Source: Mytilus californianus | Lineage: Eukaryota > Mollusca > Bivalvia > Mytilida > Mytilidae | Length of the DNA: 64,000 bases | Assembly (NCBI RefSeq): GCF_021869535.1 | Contig: NW_026262659.1 | Coordinates: 3,906,001-3,970,000, forward strand | Reading direction: 5' to 3' | In this document: piece by piece, positions 45,210-57,262 of the stretch | How positions within the stretch are numbered: the stretch's first letter is position 1 | Layout: the number at the start of each line of letters is the position of its first letter | The notes under the pieces: model-generated | Seen by the model: the letters and a program-made list of their open reading frames with translations, nothing else | The model's database searches: none | What the model was told of the DNA's origin: nothing | Position numbers and translations under genes: made by a program

Positions 45210-46588
45210 ATGCAAAAAAAATTTAATAAACAATCTGACTGGAATAAGTTTAAAAAAATAAGAAACAAAGTCACTGGACTTGTTAGGAAATCTAAAGAAG
45301 ATTACAATAATAACCTTATACACAAAATTATGAATGGTAATCCGTCTAGCACTAACTGGTGGAAAACAGTCAAACAATTTTCTGGTATTAAACCTAGCGA
45401 TAATGGTATACCATCTATTGAACGAAACGGAACATTAATCTTTGATGATATTGAAAAAGCAAATGAATTTAACTCTTACTTTGCTTTACAATCTAATTTA
45501 GACGACATAGAGGCCGATAACCTAATTAACCTTAACGATGCTGCTAACAACTGAAACGAAATTGAATTAAATGAAACAGAAATTGAGGATGCCTTGAATG
45601 TTCCAAATCCTTTTAAGCATCTGGATTTGACATGTTAAATCCAAGGTTATTAAAAGAAGCTTCATCGGTCATAAAATTTCCTCTTTGCAAATTATTTAAT
45701 TTGTCGTTAAGCAAAGCTGAATTTCCTAGCCAATGGAAAAAAGCTAATGTCATACCTGTCTTTAAAAATAGTTCACAAAACGATGTTAAAAATTACCGAC
45801 CTATATCTCTTCTCAGTGTCTTATCAAAATGTATGGAACGCTGTATTTATAAACATATTTATAATTACCTAAGACAGAATAATATTCTAACGCAAAACCA
45901 GTCCGGCTTCACAAGGGGGGACTCTGCTGTAAATCAGTTAGTAGACATTTCGAATGATTTTGGTAAAGCTTTGGATAGTGGCAAAGAAATACGGGTTGTG
46001 TTCTGTGACATAAGTAAGGCGTTTGATAAAGTTTGGCATAAGGGTCTTCTGATTAAATTACAGAGATATGGTATATCTGGAAACTTACTTAAATGGATAG
46101 AAAAATATTTGAATGGAAGATCTCAAAGAGCAGTTATAAATGGTTCAAATTCTGACTGGTTATCTACTAATGATGGCGTCCCACAAGGTTCTATATTAGG
46201 TCCCCTTTTGTTTTTGGTATTTATTAATGACATAGTCACTGATTTTAAAGCCCAAATTAAGCTTTTTGCTGACGATACAAGTCTATATTTAACTGTTGAT
46301 AATCCAATAGAGGCCGCTGAAATTCTAAATAGCGATTTGAATAAAATTCACGAATGGTCCCAGAAATGGCTTGTAAAATTCAACCCCAAGAAAACTGAAA
46401 CCATGACAATTTCCCGTAAAAATGCAAAACCTTATCATCCACCTTTAAACATGAATAACGAAGAACTACATGTAGTCGAAAAGCACAAGCACTTAGGAGT
46501 CTACTTTTCTAATAATGGTTCATGGAATGTCCATGTTGATTATATTGTACAGAAATCTTACAAAAGACTTAATATATTAAGGAAATAA
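45210..46588 (+). pseudogene. LINE linker and reverse transcriptase
   Basis: The linker frame (45210-45554, SDWNKFKKIRNKVTGLVRKS) ends at TGA. A shift then leads to the RT frame 45632-46588, with NVIPVFK, NYRPISLLSV, SGFTRGDSAVNQL, VVFCDISKAFDKVWH (catalytic D), GVPQGSILGPLLFLVFINDI and FADDTSLY (catalytic DD), then HLGVYFS. All palm motifs are intact, so the enzyme decayed recently. A few stops and frameshifts before and after (about 45552, 45600 and 46588-46715) prevent expression as one protein. Confidence 0.85.
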
Positions 46589-46715
46589 AACACACTTTAG
46601 ATAAATGACCCTGGCAAAAATATATATATCGTTTATAAGACCTATCATTGAATATGCTGATGTTATCTGGGATTCAGGAAATCAATCTTTAATGATTTAA
46701 CTCGAAAACATCCAG

Positions 46716-47363
46716 TTGGACGCCGCTCGTATAGTTACAGGGGGGACTAAGCTCACAAGTACGTCGATGTTATATAAAGAAACCCAATGGGAGAAACTTT
46801 CAGATCGAAGAAGTCACCACAAATTAATATTGCTTCATAAAATTGTAAATAATAAAACCCCAAATTATTTGCAAGAGCTATTGCCTGGCTATGTCAGTGG
46901 TCGACACGACCACAGTACAAGACAAAGTAATAATCTATTAGAGGTCAAATCACGTACAAAACTTTATTCAGATTATTACCTTCCGTCATCCATCAAATTA
47001 TGGAACCATTTACCGTTAAGTGTAAGAAATTGTGAATCTCTCTCTGTATTTAAGAAACAAATTTGTAATCAGAATGATCGCGTCCCTTTATACTTTTATG
47101 CTGGATGTCGAAAAGGCCAAATTTTTCACGCACGACTAAGAATGGATAGTAGTTCTTTAAACTGTCACTTGTTTCCAAGAAACTTAGTTTCTTCCCCTAA
47201 ATGTCGCTGTGGTGACTTAGAAACTAGTTCACATTTTTTTATTATTTTGCCCATTATATTCGGACATAAGACAAGAACTGATAATATCATTTGGAAGCCT
47301 AAAATTAACGGTACCAATGGACACCGAATTTCTATTAAATGGCTCAAATACGATTTCAGATGA
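46716..47363 (+). pseudogene. LINE ORF2 C-terminal region
   Basis: QLDAARIVTGGTK, ETQWEKLSDRRSHHKLILLHKI and LPLSVRNCESLSVFKKQI are typical post-RT blocks. The terminal CRCGDLETSSHFF is the Cys/His motif. The frame shifts again near 47240, where the expected CP is replaced. Confidence 0.8.
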
Positions 47364-47699
47364 AGAAAACATTAGTTTATTTCTCATGGTACAAAGGTTC
47401 ATTATTAAATCTAAAAGGTTTACAAATTAATAATTCACACAATAAACCTGTAAGAATTTCGTCTTATCAGTTGCATTTTTCTTTACTTTTCAAGTTCATT
47501 ATGTGACTCAACTGACATTATCAATATTTTTATTATGTAACAAAGCATGTAGATTTGATTAATTTGTGTATAATGTATTTTATTTATCAAGGAGACGGAT
47601 TAATATAAGCACTTGTTGCTTGTTTCTGAATCCTAATTGTGATTGTGTTTATAATTATACTCGTATTATTCATAATAATAAATATTGTTTACACCAACT

Positions 47700-48950
47700 T
47701 GACTGTTCGTCTCTATATTTCTTTATGTAAATGTCATGTGTAAAAATTGGCTTTTAAGATCGTCGTTTGAATGGTCGCGGTTACTTTTGTTTCCTTCACG
47801 GAAGTCAACATCAATAGGAATACAAAAATGAAAAATCTTACAAGGACGTAAAAACTTTGAACTGTAGTCTATTTATGACGGTTTCGTATCCTTATAATTT
47901 CTCTCGTTGTTGTATAGAAAGGGAAAAATAACAAGTGGTCGTTTATAAATCATTTCCGTGTAAAACGCAAAGTACTTCTGTGTTTGCCTTAGTTAAGAAG
48001 AGTCATATGTCATCTAAATTCCATCGATACATATCTCATATCTGATAACCGTTGACAGGTAAGGAAATCGGTATATCACATATATATTAAAAAAAAATAG
48101 AATGTAACTATTGAAGGAACACCATTTGGTTCTATAATGGAAGGGGGCAGAAGCTTTTTTTTTCGTGGATGGATTTTCATTTTCATTTTTTGCTAAACCT
48201 GTTTTCTATTTTTTTGCTCGCAATTGTATCCTGCATTTTGTGGGGACAGAATATTCATTGACACCATATGCTCTTTGCACATACCTTATCTAGACTCTCG
48301 TGGATAGTTGTCTGAACGGAAAACAAAACACTTCTTTTTATTTGTACATTGAACAAGGTTGTTTCTTTTCAGTTCTTACCAGGCCATCATATTGATATTC
48401 AAACTCCTCTTGTCAAAACTCTCACTCCCAACCGTAAATAATATCACCTTCCCTTAGAGTGACACAACAAAATAATATCCCCTTTATTCCTTTGTTTTTG
48501 CGATACTTTGTTTTAATGTTTTAAAGATTTCAATTGGTTTTTTTTTATAATATGAAAGTAACAATATGCCATTAGAAATATGCGTGATACAGTTGGATAG
48601 TCCGCCAAATATCAATGTTTGTACTTGGGTTTCAAAGTATATTGTTCATTACATCAATATTAAGAAAAAATGGTTTTATGTTCTTGATTTAACATGTGTG
48701 TCTCTTTTTTTTCTTTCTCTTTTTTCCCCTCGTGTAAGTTCAGAAATTGAGATTGTGAATTGGGTGAAATAGTTACAAAATATTTTTACCCTGCTATTAA
48801 TATCGAACTTATTTATAGCAATTGACGTTAAACCAAACCGAGAGAAAAACGATAGCATACATAGAAAATACTGATCACCCTCCATAAGAAACTATGATAT
48901 ACACAAAAAAAACGTATAAACAGATATATACTTGTGACACATCAACAATA
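47700..48950. other. Region without a recognised gene
   Basis: Several T-rich tracts. Short frames (48566-48772 and its opposite strand) show no motif. Confidence 0.4.
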
Positions 48951-48952
48951 AG

Positions 48953-49240
48953 TTGAAGCTGATCTTTTTTAATCATTTTCCGGACACACAACCCGGAAAC
49001 TTCTATTTCAGAAATACTAAGGCTTTTCTACCTCAGGAAAAGATTATCTTAGCTGTATTTGGCAAAATTTTAGGAATTTTTGGTCCTCAATGCTCTTCAA
49101 CTTCGTTTTTTATTTGGCTTTTTTACCATTTTTGATTCGAGCGTCACTAATGAGTCTTTTGTAGACGAAACGCGCGTCTGGCGCAAATACAAAATTTCAA
49201 TCCGGGTATCTATGATGAGTTTATTCCGAACATTCCCTGA
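48953..49240 (+). mobile_element. Retroelement 3' end with decayed hammerhead-like motif
   Basis: The end is typical of a family I recall as abundant in mussels ('tgagtcttttgtagacgaaa', 'cgcgcgtctggcgc', 'gggtatctatgatgagttta'). At 49147-49186 the order CTAATGAG, GTC...GAC stem, GAAA, then a GCGC...GCGC stem follows hammerhead ribozyme layout. The core is CTAATGA rather than CTGATGA, and the closing A-U pair is lost, so it should be inactive. Confidence 0.45.
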
Positions 49241-49702
49241 TCATGTATATTTTGTTGTTAATTTGAGAATTAAGTTAAGTAAGTAAACACATTTTAATTA
49301 CTTTCATTCTTCTTTTTCTTAAATGATCACATTTTGTCTAGTATCTAATTTTATATTATTTCATATTAAAATCAAAAGCTAGTTTGGTTTATTTGCCGGT
49401 TTGAGTTTTAAGGTATAGGTTTTCTCTTGACTTTGTCTAGTTTTATTGTTTACACTTAAACCAATCTTTACTTTGTCGGGACGTAACCAGTAATCATATA
49501 TATTAAAGTTAACTTGATGGCAGATCTTTCAAATGTCTCTTTTCAATTTATTCACACTTTTCTTTTCCCAGGGCGTAACCCAAACTCTCATACTTGTAGT
49601 ATGTTTTAGTTGTGTGTTATTCATCAAAATCATCTGACATTTTTCCAACGTTAAGAGTGTATATAAAATGAAAATTACTTTTAATACAATGTATGATTGT
49701 TC

Positions 49703-49903
49703 TTACATGATACATGTACGAACGAAGTCACAGATTACTGTTGATATAAATGTATAAGAATAAATAGTCTTAAAACACAACACACGTTGAGATGGCATAG
49801 CTATACTAGCAAACAACGGACAAGTACACTGTAGATAATAATCTGATGTTCCACATATACTGCTTAGTTGACGGTTCATCCGAACTGTTGTACAAGAATC
49901 ATC
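49703..49903 (-). CDS. Candidate terminal exon, Cys-rich, unknown
   Basis: A minus-strand acceptor (TATATTTTTCAG) precedes 66 codons starting DDSCTTVRMNRQLSSICG and containing YYLQCTCPLF, ending in a hydrophobic, Cys-containing tail and TAA. The phase-0 entry and clean acceptor support an exon. No other exon of the gene was identified. It could be related in style, not in sequence, to the cysteine-rich gene at 2474-4780. Confidence 0.4.
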   Translation of the reverse strand, partial: DDSCTTVRMNRQLSSICGTSDYYLQCTCPLFASIAMPSQRVLCFKTIYSYTFISTVICDFVRTCIM

Positions 49904-49988
49904 CTGAAAAATATAGTAAAGACACAGCAAAAATATGTTCATGATATATTATGCTAGGTAGTATAAGACATAGTGGTGGGTGGGTGGG

Positions 49989-50182
49989 TCTTTAAATCAC
50001 CAAATAATATTCCGTCTGTTTCTTTCAAATGTCGGAATGAAAAGATCGCGTGCGCAGTCATATTGCGCATTGACAAACATACATCTGATAGCCTACATTT
50101 AATAGAGATGAAACAGCTAATAACACAAGTAATCTATGCTTACACTAATAACCGAATTTATGCTGAATCATAAATTCTATTA
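49989..50182 (+). repeat. 194-bp duplicated segment, copy 1
   Basis: By eye identical over 194 bp to 55024-55217. It contains the open frame FKSPNNIPSVSFKC...YAES (to the TAA at 50171). No terminal repeats seen. Confidence 0.9.
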
Positions 50183-50274
50183 TTATTGATGCGCAATGAT
50201 TAGAAACACGGTATTGGCAGTATTTGGCCACAGCTTTATTATAAAATTATAAACACATATAACTAGGTAAACAG

Positions 50275-50495
50275 TTAAGATATATATATGTAAAGTAAAT
50301 AGATATTTCGATGAACGTAGTCACCTTTCATATTGGCAAACTACGACACGATAACTAGATAACTAAATAGATAAATAATTAAGATATATATATAGTAAAT
50401 AGATAATTAATTAAACGTAGTCACCTTTCATATTGGCAGACTACACAAAGATAACTAGATAGATAGATAGATAACTAGATAACTAATTATTTACA
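50275..50495. repeat. ~110-bp duplication with GATA microsatellite
   Basis: The unit from AAGATATATATA through ACGTAGTCACCTTTCATATTGGCA...CTAC to ATAACTAGATAACTA occurs twice. The second copy is expanded by a GATA run (50453-50478). Confidence 0.8.
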
Positions 50496-51660
50496 ATAAA
50501 TAAAGCATCCAATTAAATGAATCCTGGGAAACAGAGATTCGTAATTTTTTGTGTGGTGGTCCTAGGATACAGAGACCCACAATATCAAATGTTTTGGATG
50601 CTAAATGAAATATGACGCCAAATGACGCATATTTAAAGGAAACGCAGCGAAATGTGCCAAATTGACCAATCAACCGCCATTAAAAGCGGATAGAGCTGCG
50701 TAGAAGCTGTGAGCCAAATACAATATAAAGGACTCATATATCTAAACCCTAACAATAACTGAATTCTAATGAATATCATGCAATTTCTTAATACACATTG
50801 TGGAAAGTATGTGGTGTGTAGACAAGAAAGGCTTCTACCGCGCCTTGAAATGTGGTAAGCAAAATGTATTACCAATATGAGTCAAATGTTCACCATCTTG
50901 GCATTTAAATATGGAATTGGGAGATACATCGGAGTATCGTATGTATTGATTGCAATATCCCCTTGACGAATGATCAAACTAGCCAGCCAGCTGATTGTCC
51001 TCTTTCTGGTTCTAATCATTGTTTCTGTTACTACGGAATAATGTCATGTTTATTTGGCAAACTTAAGACCACAACAATCTGATATTCAGTAAAAGAACAG
51101 AAACTATATTCACAGTATTTTCCCACATCTTATATGTTTTTTCCCACATCTTATATGTTATACTCCTGTCGTATTGTCAATTCAATCAATTCCGCGTATC
51201 TACATATGTGTAAAATTAGAGATATTGAAAACTGAATTCCAGTTTAATCTTGTACAAGATGAATGCCACCTGGTATATTCCAAACTTGAATAAATTCGTT
51301 TTCTACAAAGGTGGAAACCAAACTCTAATGATTACTGGCGAAACTGCTAATCTTACATAACGGTTAGTATTACTAAAGTTATTGCAAGTTCTAAACATAA
51401 AATTAGAAATAATTCAAACAGTTTTACCCATTGTTGTATTTGAATATATGAACGAAATGACATAGACTTCCATGAACACATTGCCTGAGGTTTAGAATCA
51501 GGTCAACCATTTATGGCAGCTCTGTAGCAGCGCCTTTCCTGAAGAAACGAGAACTTTGTATCCCTTGACTTAATCCGAAAATATTCAGTGACTATTTTAG
51601 GACTCCTAAACTGATATTTAGAGAAAGGAGTTCTATCAAAACAAGCATTCTGAAAGTAAT
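50496..51660. other. Region without a recognised gene
   Basis: Two short minus frames (50491-50673, 50633-50875) lack motifs. A 24-bp sequence (TTTTCCCACATCTTATATG...) is directly repeated at 51118-51160. Confidence 0.4.
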
Positions 51661-51669
51661 GCATTGCAA

Positions 51670-52870
51670 TACATAGCCACTACCGGTTAATAATTCATTG
51701 TACTGGAACAAAATATTAACTTGATCTATAACTTGTCATGGTGTAAACTACAGAACAAATATCAAGTCAATATATTCAAGCATGACGAGAAAAAAAAATG
51801 TGGAAAACTGATTATTAAGTAAATTTTTATTAAGTCCAGGGACCATTACTCTGCACAAAATCACCAAACCGGAACAAAACTCGAAACTTGAGCAATTACT
51901 TGTCATGATAAAACTATATACCAATTATTAAAGCAATATCTTCTAGCATGACAACAACAAAAAATTGAGGAAAACTGATAATGTGTGTGAATTTATAGAA
52001 TATTAAGTCCAAGGACCAAAACTCAGCACAAAAATCAGCAGACTGGAACAAAATATGAACTTGATATGTAACTTACCATGATAAAACTATGTACAAATTA
52101 TCAAATCAATATCTTCAAGCAATAACAAAAAAAAAAAATAATTGCGGAAAACTGATTATTTGGGGGAATTTTCTTAGTCCAAGGACCATAACTTTGAACA
52201 AAATCATTAGGGTGGAATACAATTCGAACTTGATCTGTAACTTGTCATGATAAAACTATATTCCAATTATCAAATCGATATCTTCAAGTAAGACGAACAA
52301 ATATGCGGAAAACTGATTATTTGAGTGCATTTTCTCAGTCCAAGGACCATAACTTTGCACAGAATCATCATACTGGAACGCAATTCGAACTTGGTCTGTA
52401 ACTTATCATGATAAAACTATATACAATTTATCAAATCAATATATTCAAGCATGACGAAAACATGTGCAGACAACTGATTATTTTAATGAATTCTCTTAGT
52501 CCAAGGACCATAGTTTGCACAAAATCATCAGACCGGAACACAATTCGAACCTGATCTGTAACTTGTCACGATAAAACTATATACTAGTACCAATTATCAA
52601 ATCAACGTCTTCAAGTATGACGAAAAAATGTGCGGAAAACTAATTATTTGTGTGTATTTGACCACAACTCTGCACAAAATTATCAGACCGGAACAACATT
52701 CATACTTGGTCAGTAACTTGTCATGATAAAACAATACACCAAATATCAAACCGATATCTTCAAGCACGAATACAAAAATGTAGAAGACTGATTTGCCGGA
52801 TTGACAGGTGGACAGACAGACAGACGAACATAGTGAGAACCTTAAGTCCCCCTAAACTCAATCGGTAGGG
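51670..52870 (+). repeat. ~165-bp tandem repeat, about 7 units
   Basis: Units share AGTCCAAGGACCATAACT, 'cttgatctgtaacttgtcatg', 'ataaaactatataccaatta' and 'gcggaaaactgattatt'. The array ends in a GACAGACAGACGAACATAG tail and 'ccccctaaactcaatcgg'. I recall this satellite-like family, with the GACGGACAGAC end, from several bivalves. Units are 10-20% diverged by eye. Confidence 0.85.
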
Positions 52871-55020
52871 GACTTATAACAAAGCAATTGACCAGTGACA
52901 GGTCTAAACTTGTAAACAGTAAGTTATTTCGTTTAAGCAAAAATAGGATAAGCATCTCTAGGCCGCTCATCAATAACGTGTGTGGTTCCTTCAAAGCACT
53001 GGTCAGTCTTAGATAAAATTAAATGGAGTTCAATAATATATATATTTTTCTTGATATCTGGCGAGATGACAATATTATTTGTAATTTAGTTCATTTGTTA
53101 GAATAATTTTTTTTTATTAGTATTAATCATTAGCGTAGAGATCGTTTGTACACTATTTTCGATTGCAAGTTACTTTTACAAACTTGATCACCAAAAGTTT
53201 TAATCTTTGAAAAGATTATCGTCTGCAAATCGTTGACATGAACTTGCAATCTCAGAGAGTTAACGGTTTCCTTACATTTACTATATATCATTTCTAAGGT
53301 CAAGAAAAGTTCAATTCGTAATCGGCATCGCAGCTTGTAGATACATTACGTTAGGAATTTATTATCTCAAACTGTAACGTATCTAATTAGAAAGATTTTG
53401 TATTCGAAAGAGAAACATCGAAATGTGTGTTAAATAATGTGAACAGTTGTACAAGGACTATCAAGTATATATTGTAAACATTAAACGTAGATAACATAAT
53501 ATTCATTTTAATGACAGCCAAATCGATTGAGGATATAATAATACTGCTATATTAACATAGTTGTCGAATGCCTAGTCCCAAACCGTTGAACTTTATATCG
53601 AGCTTAATTCCACTGCAAAAGTATCTCAGCAACAATATATTTATACTCAAGTTCAATTTCTTTATTTGTTATTTTTGTATGAGGCAAAACTGGTTTAATA
53701 AAAAGTTTCCCCTGTTCATATGACACTTTTTACTGATCATTATCAATTACAGAGTTGTTCCTAAGTAGAACAAAGATGACATACTCGCCCGTTTGATTTT
53801 TTTATTTTATTTTAAGTACGGACTAACATCTTAATCAAGACTAGGAGAGTAACTAGTTGTTTGCGTGAGATTTGAATGATCTTTACCGATTGCATTACCT
53901 GGTCGATTTACTACATCAAAAGAACAACTATCCTCCTGAAGTTGGGGGATCGTTAGATGCTGGTACTGAACCTGGTTAAAGTTGTGTTTCCTCTTGTCTA
54001 GATGCAGCTCCTTATGTTGCAATGGCTTTCCATCTTTTTGATGACCTACTTGTATTCATCTTAGTGCCAAACAACTATAAGATTAAATTGAACAACCAAA
54101 ACAGAATATTGCTTTGTACTATAAATAAAGAATTTGTCAATTAGCGAACTTTAAAAGTTCATTGACGCCTATAACCAACCAGTTTAACATTCATCTGTCA
54201 GGAATGAAATATTTGTGTTTGCGTGAAGTGATACCGTTGCACAAATGTCGGTCAGCTTCCGACAATAAATTATTCTGGGTTACACGAGCGAGGAGGCTGA
54301 TTAAACAATCTGTACCGAATGACGATGCTGTTAAAAATAGCGCAAGTGAGGTGATATATGCTAATTTATATTATAAAATCGGTCAAAGTAATTAAACGGA
54401 CACAGAGTTAATTTAACAGAATACTAGACGATATTTAAAACACATGTACTATATATAACTATCTATAATGATTATAATAACATCTAGAATGATGATAATA
54501 ACATCTAGAATGATAGTAATAACCTGAGGTAGATAATAAGACAGCTAACAAATTGTTGCGATTGCATATATAATGATGCTTACAGTTAAGGTTATGGTGA
54601 TGCATACATGAAGAGATAAAAAATAATCATGTTGAACATGCGTAACCTTCAATTAGCATTAAGCTGTGACCGCCGGAGTGAAATGTGCAGATCGGTGTCA
54701 AGCGTTGAAATGAAATGGAATAAAACGTGTATATCTCTATGTAACAGTACATAAAAAAAAATTAATGGCTCAATTCTTATACATAAACACCGATCGCTAC
54801 CTCCGGATAGTAAAAGTATTATAACATGTAAAAATAAGCAAAATAAGCAATAAATTGAAATTAATTTGTTATAAAACACTGATATTCTATTAAATATCCC
54901 ACAATTGTTGCGGGAGACTAACTCTAATTATACCACCTGAGTTCCAATTGTAGAAAAGTGGTACCAAAACCTGCACAATGTGGATCCTATATCTTTTTAA
55001 TCACCAAAATAATTTTCTTT
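52871..55020. other. Mostly non-coding, one possible terminal exon
   Basis: A minus frame (54022-53831, hydrophilic, ending TTSYSPSLD and stop) resembles the cytoplasmic tail of a receptor, but no convincing acceptor was found. At 54460-54520 the sequence ATAATAACATCTAGAATGAT is repeated three times. No other feature recognised. Confidence 0.35.
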
Positions 55021-55023
55021 AAA

Positions 55024-55217
55024 TCTTTAAATCACCAAATAATATTCCGTCTGTTTCTTTCAAATGTCGGAATGAAAAGATCGCGTGCGCAGTCATATTG
55101 CGCATTGACAAACATACATCTGATAGCCTACATTTAATAGAGATGAAACAGCTAATAACACAAGTAATCTATGCTTACACTAATAACCGAATTTATGCTG
55201 AATCATAAATTCTATTA
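55024..55217 (+). repeat. 194-bp duplicated segment, copy 2
   Basis: Identical by eye to 49989-50182. It is followed at 55216-55233 by TAATACAATGTATGATTG, which also occurs at 49684-49701, upstream of copy 1. The order is therefore permuted. Confidence 0.9.
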
Positions 55218-55224
55218 ATACAAT

Positions 55225-56340
55225 GTATGATTGATTGATTGTTGGTCGCCTAACGTCCAGTGGCAAATATTTCATATTTGTTCAGGACGATACAATGTAT
55301 GAAGTCATCCCTTTAAAATTTTAGAAACATCATCAATTTATGGAATTTCTGGTTCACAAATGACCATGGGTTTGTTCAACTTATAGTAGTCAAAATCACA
55401 TCCTATTTCCCCAAATTGTGACATCACTGAAGACGAATTTTATCGTCGTTTTTCTTGTTGAAAAGGCGTGACCTATAGTTGTTAAATTCTACGTCATTTA
55501 GTCTCTGGTGAACGTGCTGAAAATTCAAATATTAACTTTTAAAGAGATTTTGATACTAGATGATTTTACAAATAAAGTCCAAACAAGACCAGAATGTGCT
55601 TTTTTGCATTTCAATATGCCAGACTTACTGTTGACCACATTATTGACATATTCGTCAGACAAGGGAGTTTATATATTTATGTTACCTCATTAGTCAGACT
55701 TTGTGTTGAAAAATGCTTTAGAAATATCTGCATAATATTATATCTCAGATGTTTGACGGTAAATACCAATAGAATGTGTAAAATAAACATTCCATTTTAT
55801 CTCAACAGAAATCCATAACATTGTTAATTACATACAACCTGACAATGCGTCAAACAAGCCGCCATTTTCTCTTCTGAATTTAGTATTCAATACGAAAATT
55901 GAGTTCAAATTGTTAAATGGCCAAATAAATGAATTCTATTTAACTAAAAAATAATATTGATAGTTTTCACAACCCTGAGTGAACTTTGTTTATACTACTT
56001 TCTATGTTTTGAAATTTAGTTCAGCATAATTATACTCGTCTATATAATAAGTATATTATAATAAACATTCTATTGTTTCTAATTGAGAAAATGTTTTATA
56101 ACTTAAATTTTGACCTTAATAGAGATGTGACGAGTGATGTATTTTTATTTCTCCGTCCGGCGAAAATAGAAGTGTACCAAATGCAGCATCATCAACTATA
56201 AATTTACCGGTACATATAAACACCAAGTGTTCACAAAATAAAAAGAAAATTAAAAATCCCAAGTAAGAAAACCAATAAGAGTAATAAATGTATATTTCCA
56301 AACACTTTGCAAAACAAAACCTGAACTATTGGAAATTATC
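55225..56340. other. Repeat fragment and AT-rich spacer, no gene
   Basis: 55230-55290 ('cgcctaacgtccagtggc', 'aaatatttcat') is a dispersed bivalve repeat fragment I recognise. 55425-55455 (CACTGAAGACGA...TCGTCG) resembles a badly decayed hammerhead-like motif. No exon recognised. Confidence 0.4.
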
Positions 56341-56470
56341 AACTCATGTAAGATAAGATAAGATAATATATTTTATTGGTTTAAAATCCAAAATTATAGG
56401 ATTTTTACCAAGACAATAAACATTGGCTATACATAAACATACAAACATATATCTAAACACATTTATAAAC

Positions 56471-56472
<2 letters not shown>

Positions 56473-56540
<68 letters not shown>
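56473..56540. repeat. (TA)n microsatellite, ~68 bp
   Basis: Uninterrupted TA dinucleotide directly abutting the first palindrome. Other TA runs lie at 36589-36620, 37579-37605, 56850-56872, 58370-58418 and 58924-58948. Confidence 0.9.
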
Positions 56541-56542
<2 letters not shown>

Positions 56543-56760
56543 ACTCGTCTAAACATCAGCCCAACAATGTTAGATCTGTAAATTTGCTTTCGCAAATTTT
56601 TTGTTCTTCCCTCGCCGGGATTCGAACTCATGCTACTGAGATATCGTGACACCAAATATCTCAGTAGCATGAGTTCGAAACCCGGCGAGGGAATAACAAA
56701 AAATTTGCGAAAGCAAATTTACAGATCTAACATTTTTGGGCTGATGTTTAGACGAGTTGT
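56541..56760. repeat. Palindrome 1: head-to-head tRNA-like half elements
   Basis: The arms CAACTCGTCTAAACATCAG... and ...CTGATGTTTAGACGAGTTG pair over about 100 bp with a 10-15-nt loop at about 56645-56656. Each arm carries the B box (GTTCGAA) and the AGATCTAACA segment of the tRNA-like element. Confidence 0.9.
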
Positions 56761-56972
56761 ATATACAGAATGTACACAGCCATGTATCATCATCACTGCT
56801 GGTGATCCGATGGATAAATCTGTTGTAGAGTTGTCACTGGTTCAGACTTACTTATATATATATATATATAAATATATAAGTACGTCTAAACCAGTGACAA
56901 CACTACGACAGATTTCATCCATCGGATCACCAGTGATGGTGATACAAGGCTGAAAATACATTCTGTATATAT
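56761..56972. repeat. Palindrome 2: opposite half of the element around (TA)n
   Basis: The arms ATATACAGAATGTA... and ...ATACATTCTGTATAT pair over about 100 bp and include CATCGGAT/ATCCGATG and CCAGTGACAAC/GTTGTCACTGG. The loop is the TA run at 56850-56872. Confidence 0.88.
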
Positions 56973-57262
56973 AATTCGTCTAAATAACAGCCCAACAATG
57001 TAAGTTATGTAATTATTTTTTTGTTCTTCCCTGGGCTTGATTCGAACTCGTGCTACTGAGATATCGTGGCACCAAATCGCCTTGCACTGTGCCCGACGCG
57101 CTAGAGCCTAGGTGGTCGAGTGGTCTAGCGCGTCGGGCACAGTGCAAGGCGATTTAGTGCCACGATATCTCAGTAGTACGAGTTCGAATCCCGGCCAGGG
57201 AAGAACAAAAAAATTTGCTTCCGCAAACTTTACAGATCTAACATTGTTGGGCTGTTATTTAG
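56973..57262. repeat. Palindrome 3: longer tRNA-like arms
   Basis: The arms span the B box and the complete tRNA-like body and meet at CCTAGG (57107-57112), near the A box TGGTCGAGTGGTCTAG (57113-57128). The right arm (57107-57200) reads as a Ser/Leu-type tRNA-like sequence with B box GTTCGAATCCC at 57182-57192. Its right end touches the GIY-YIG coding remnant. Confidence 0.9.

Larger units (their letters stand above)
43880..47700 (+). mobile_element. Nearly full-length LINE (jockey/CR1-like), broken
   Basis: Order: endonuclease start (LSFLHLNLQSLAPKLDLI, about 43995-44070), a foreign insertion (44071-44345), the rest of the endonuclease to 44963, a linker, reverse transcriptase (45632-46588) and C-terminal region (46716-47363). 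The 3' end probably lies near 47690. No ORF1 was recognised upstream. Confidence 0.8.

Noticed and set aside
57107..57200. A functional tRNA-Ser/Leu gene
   Set aside because: A and B boxes are present, but the sequence is part of a repeated element with copies in the window. It lacks convincing acceptor-stem pairing and a terminator, and sits in a palindrome arm.
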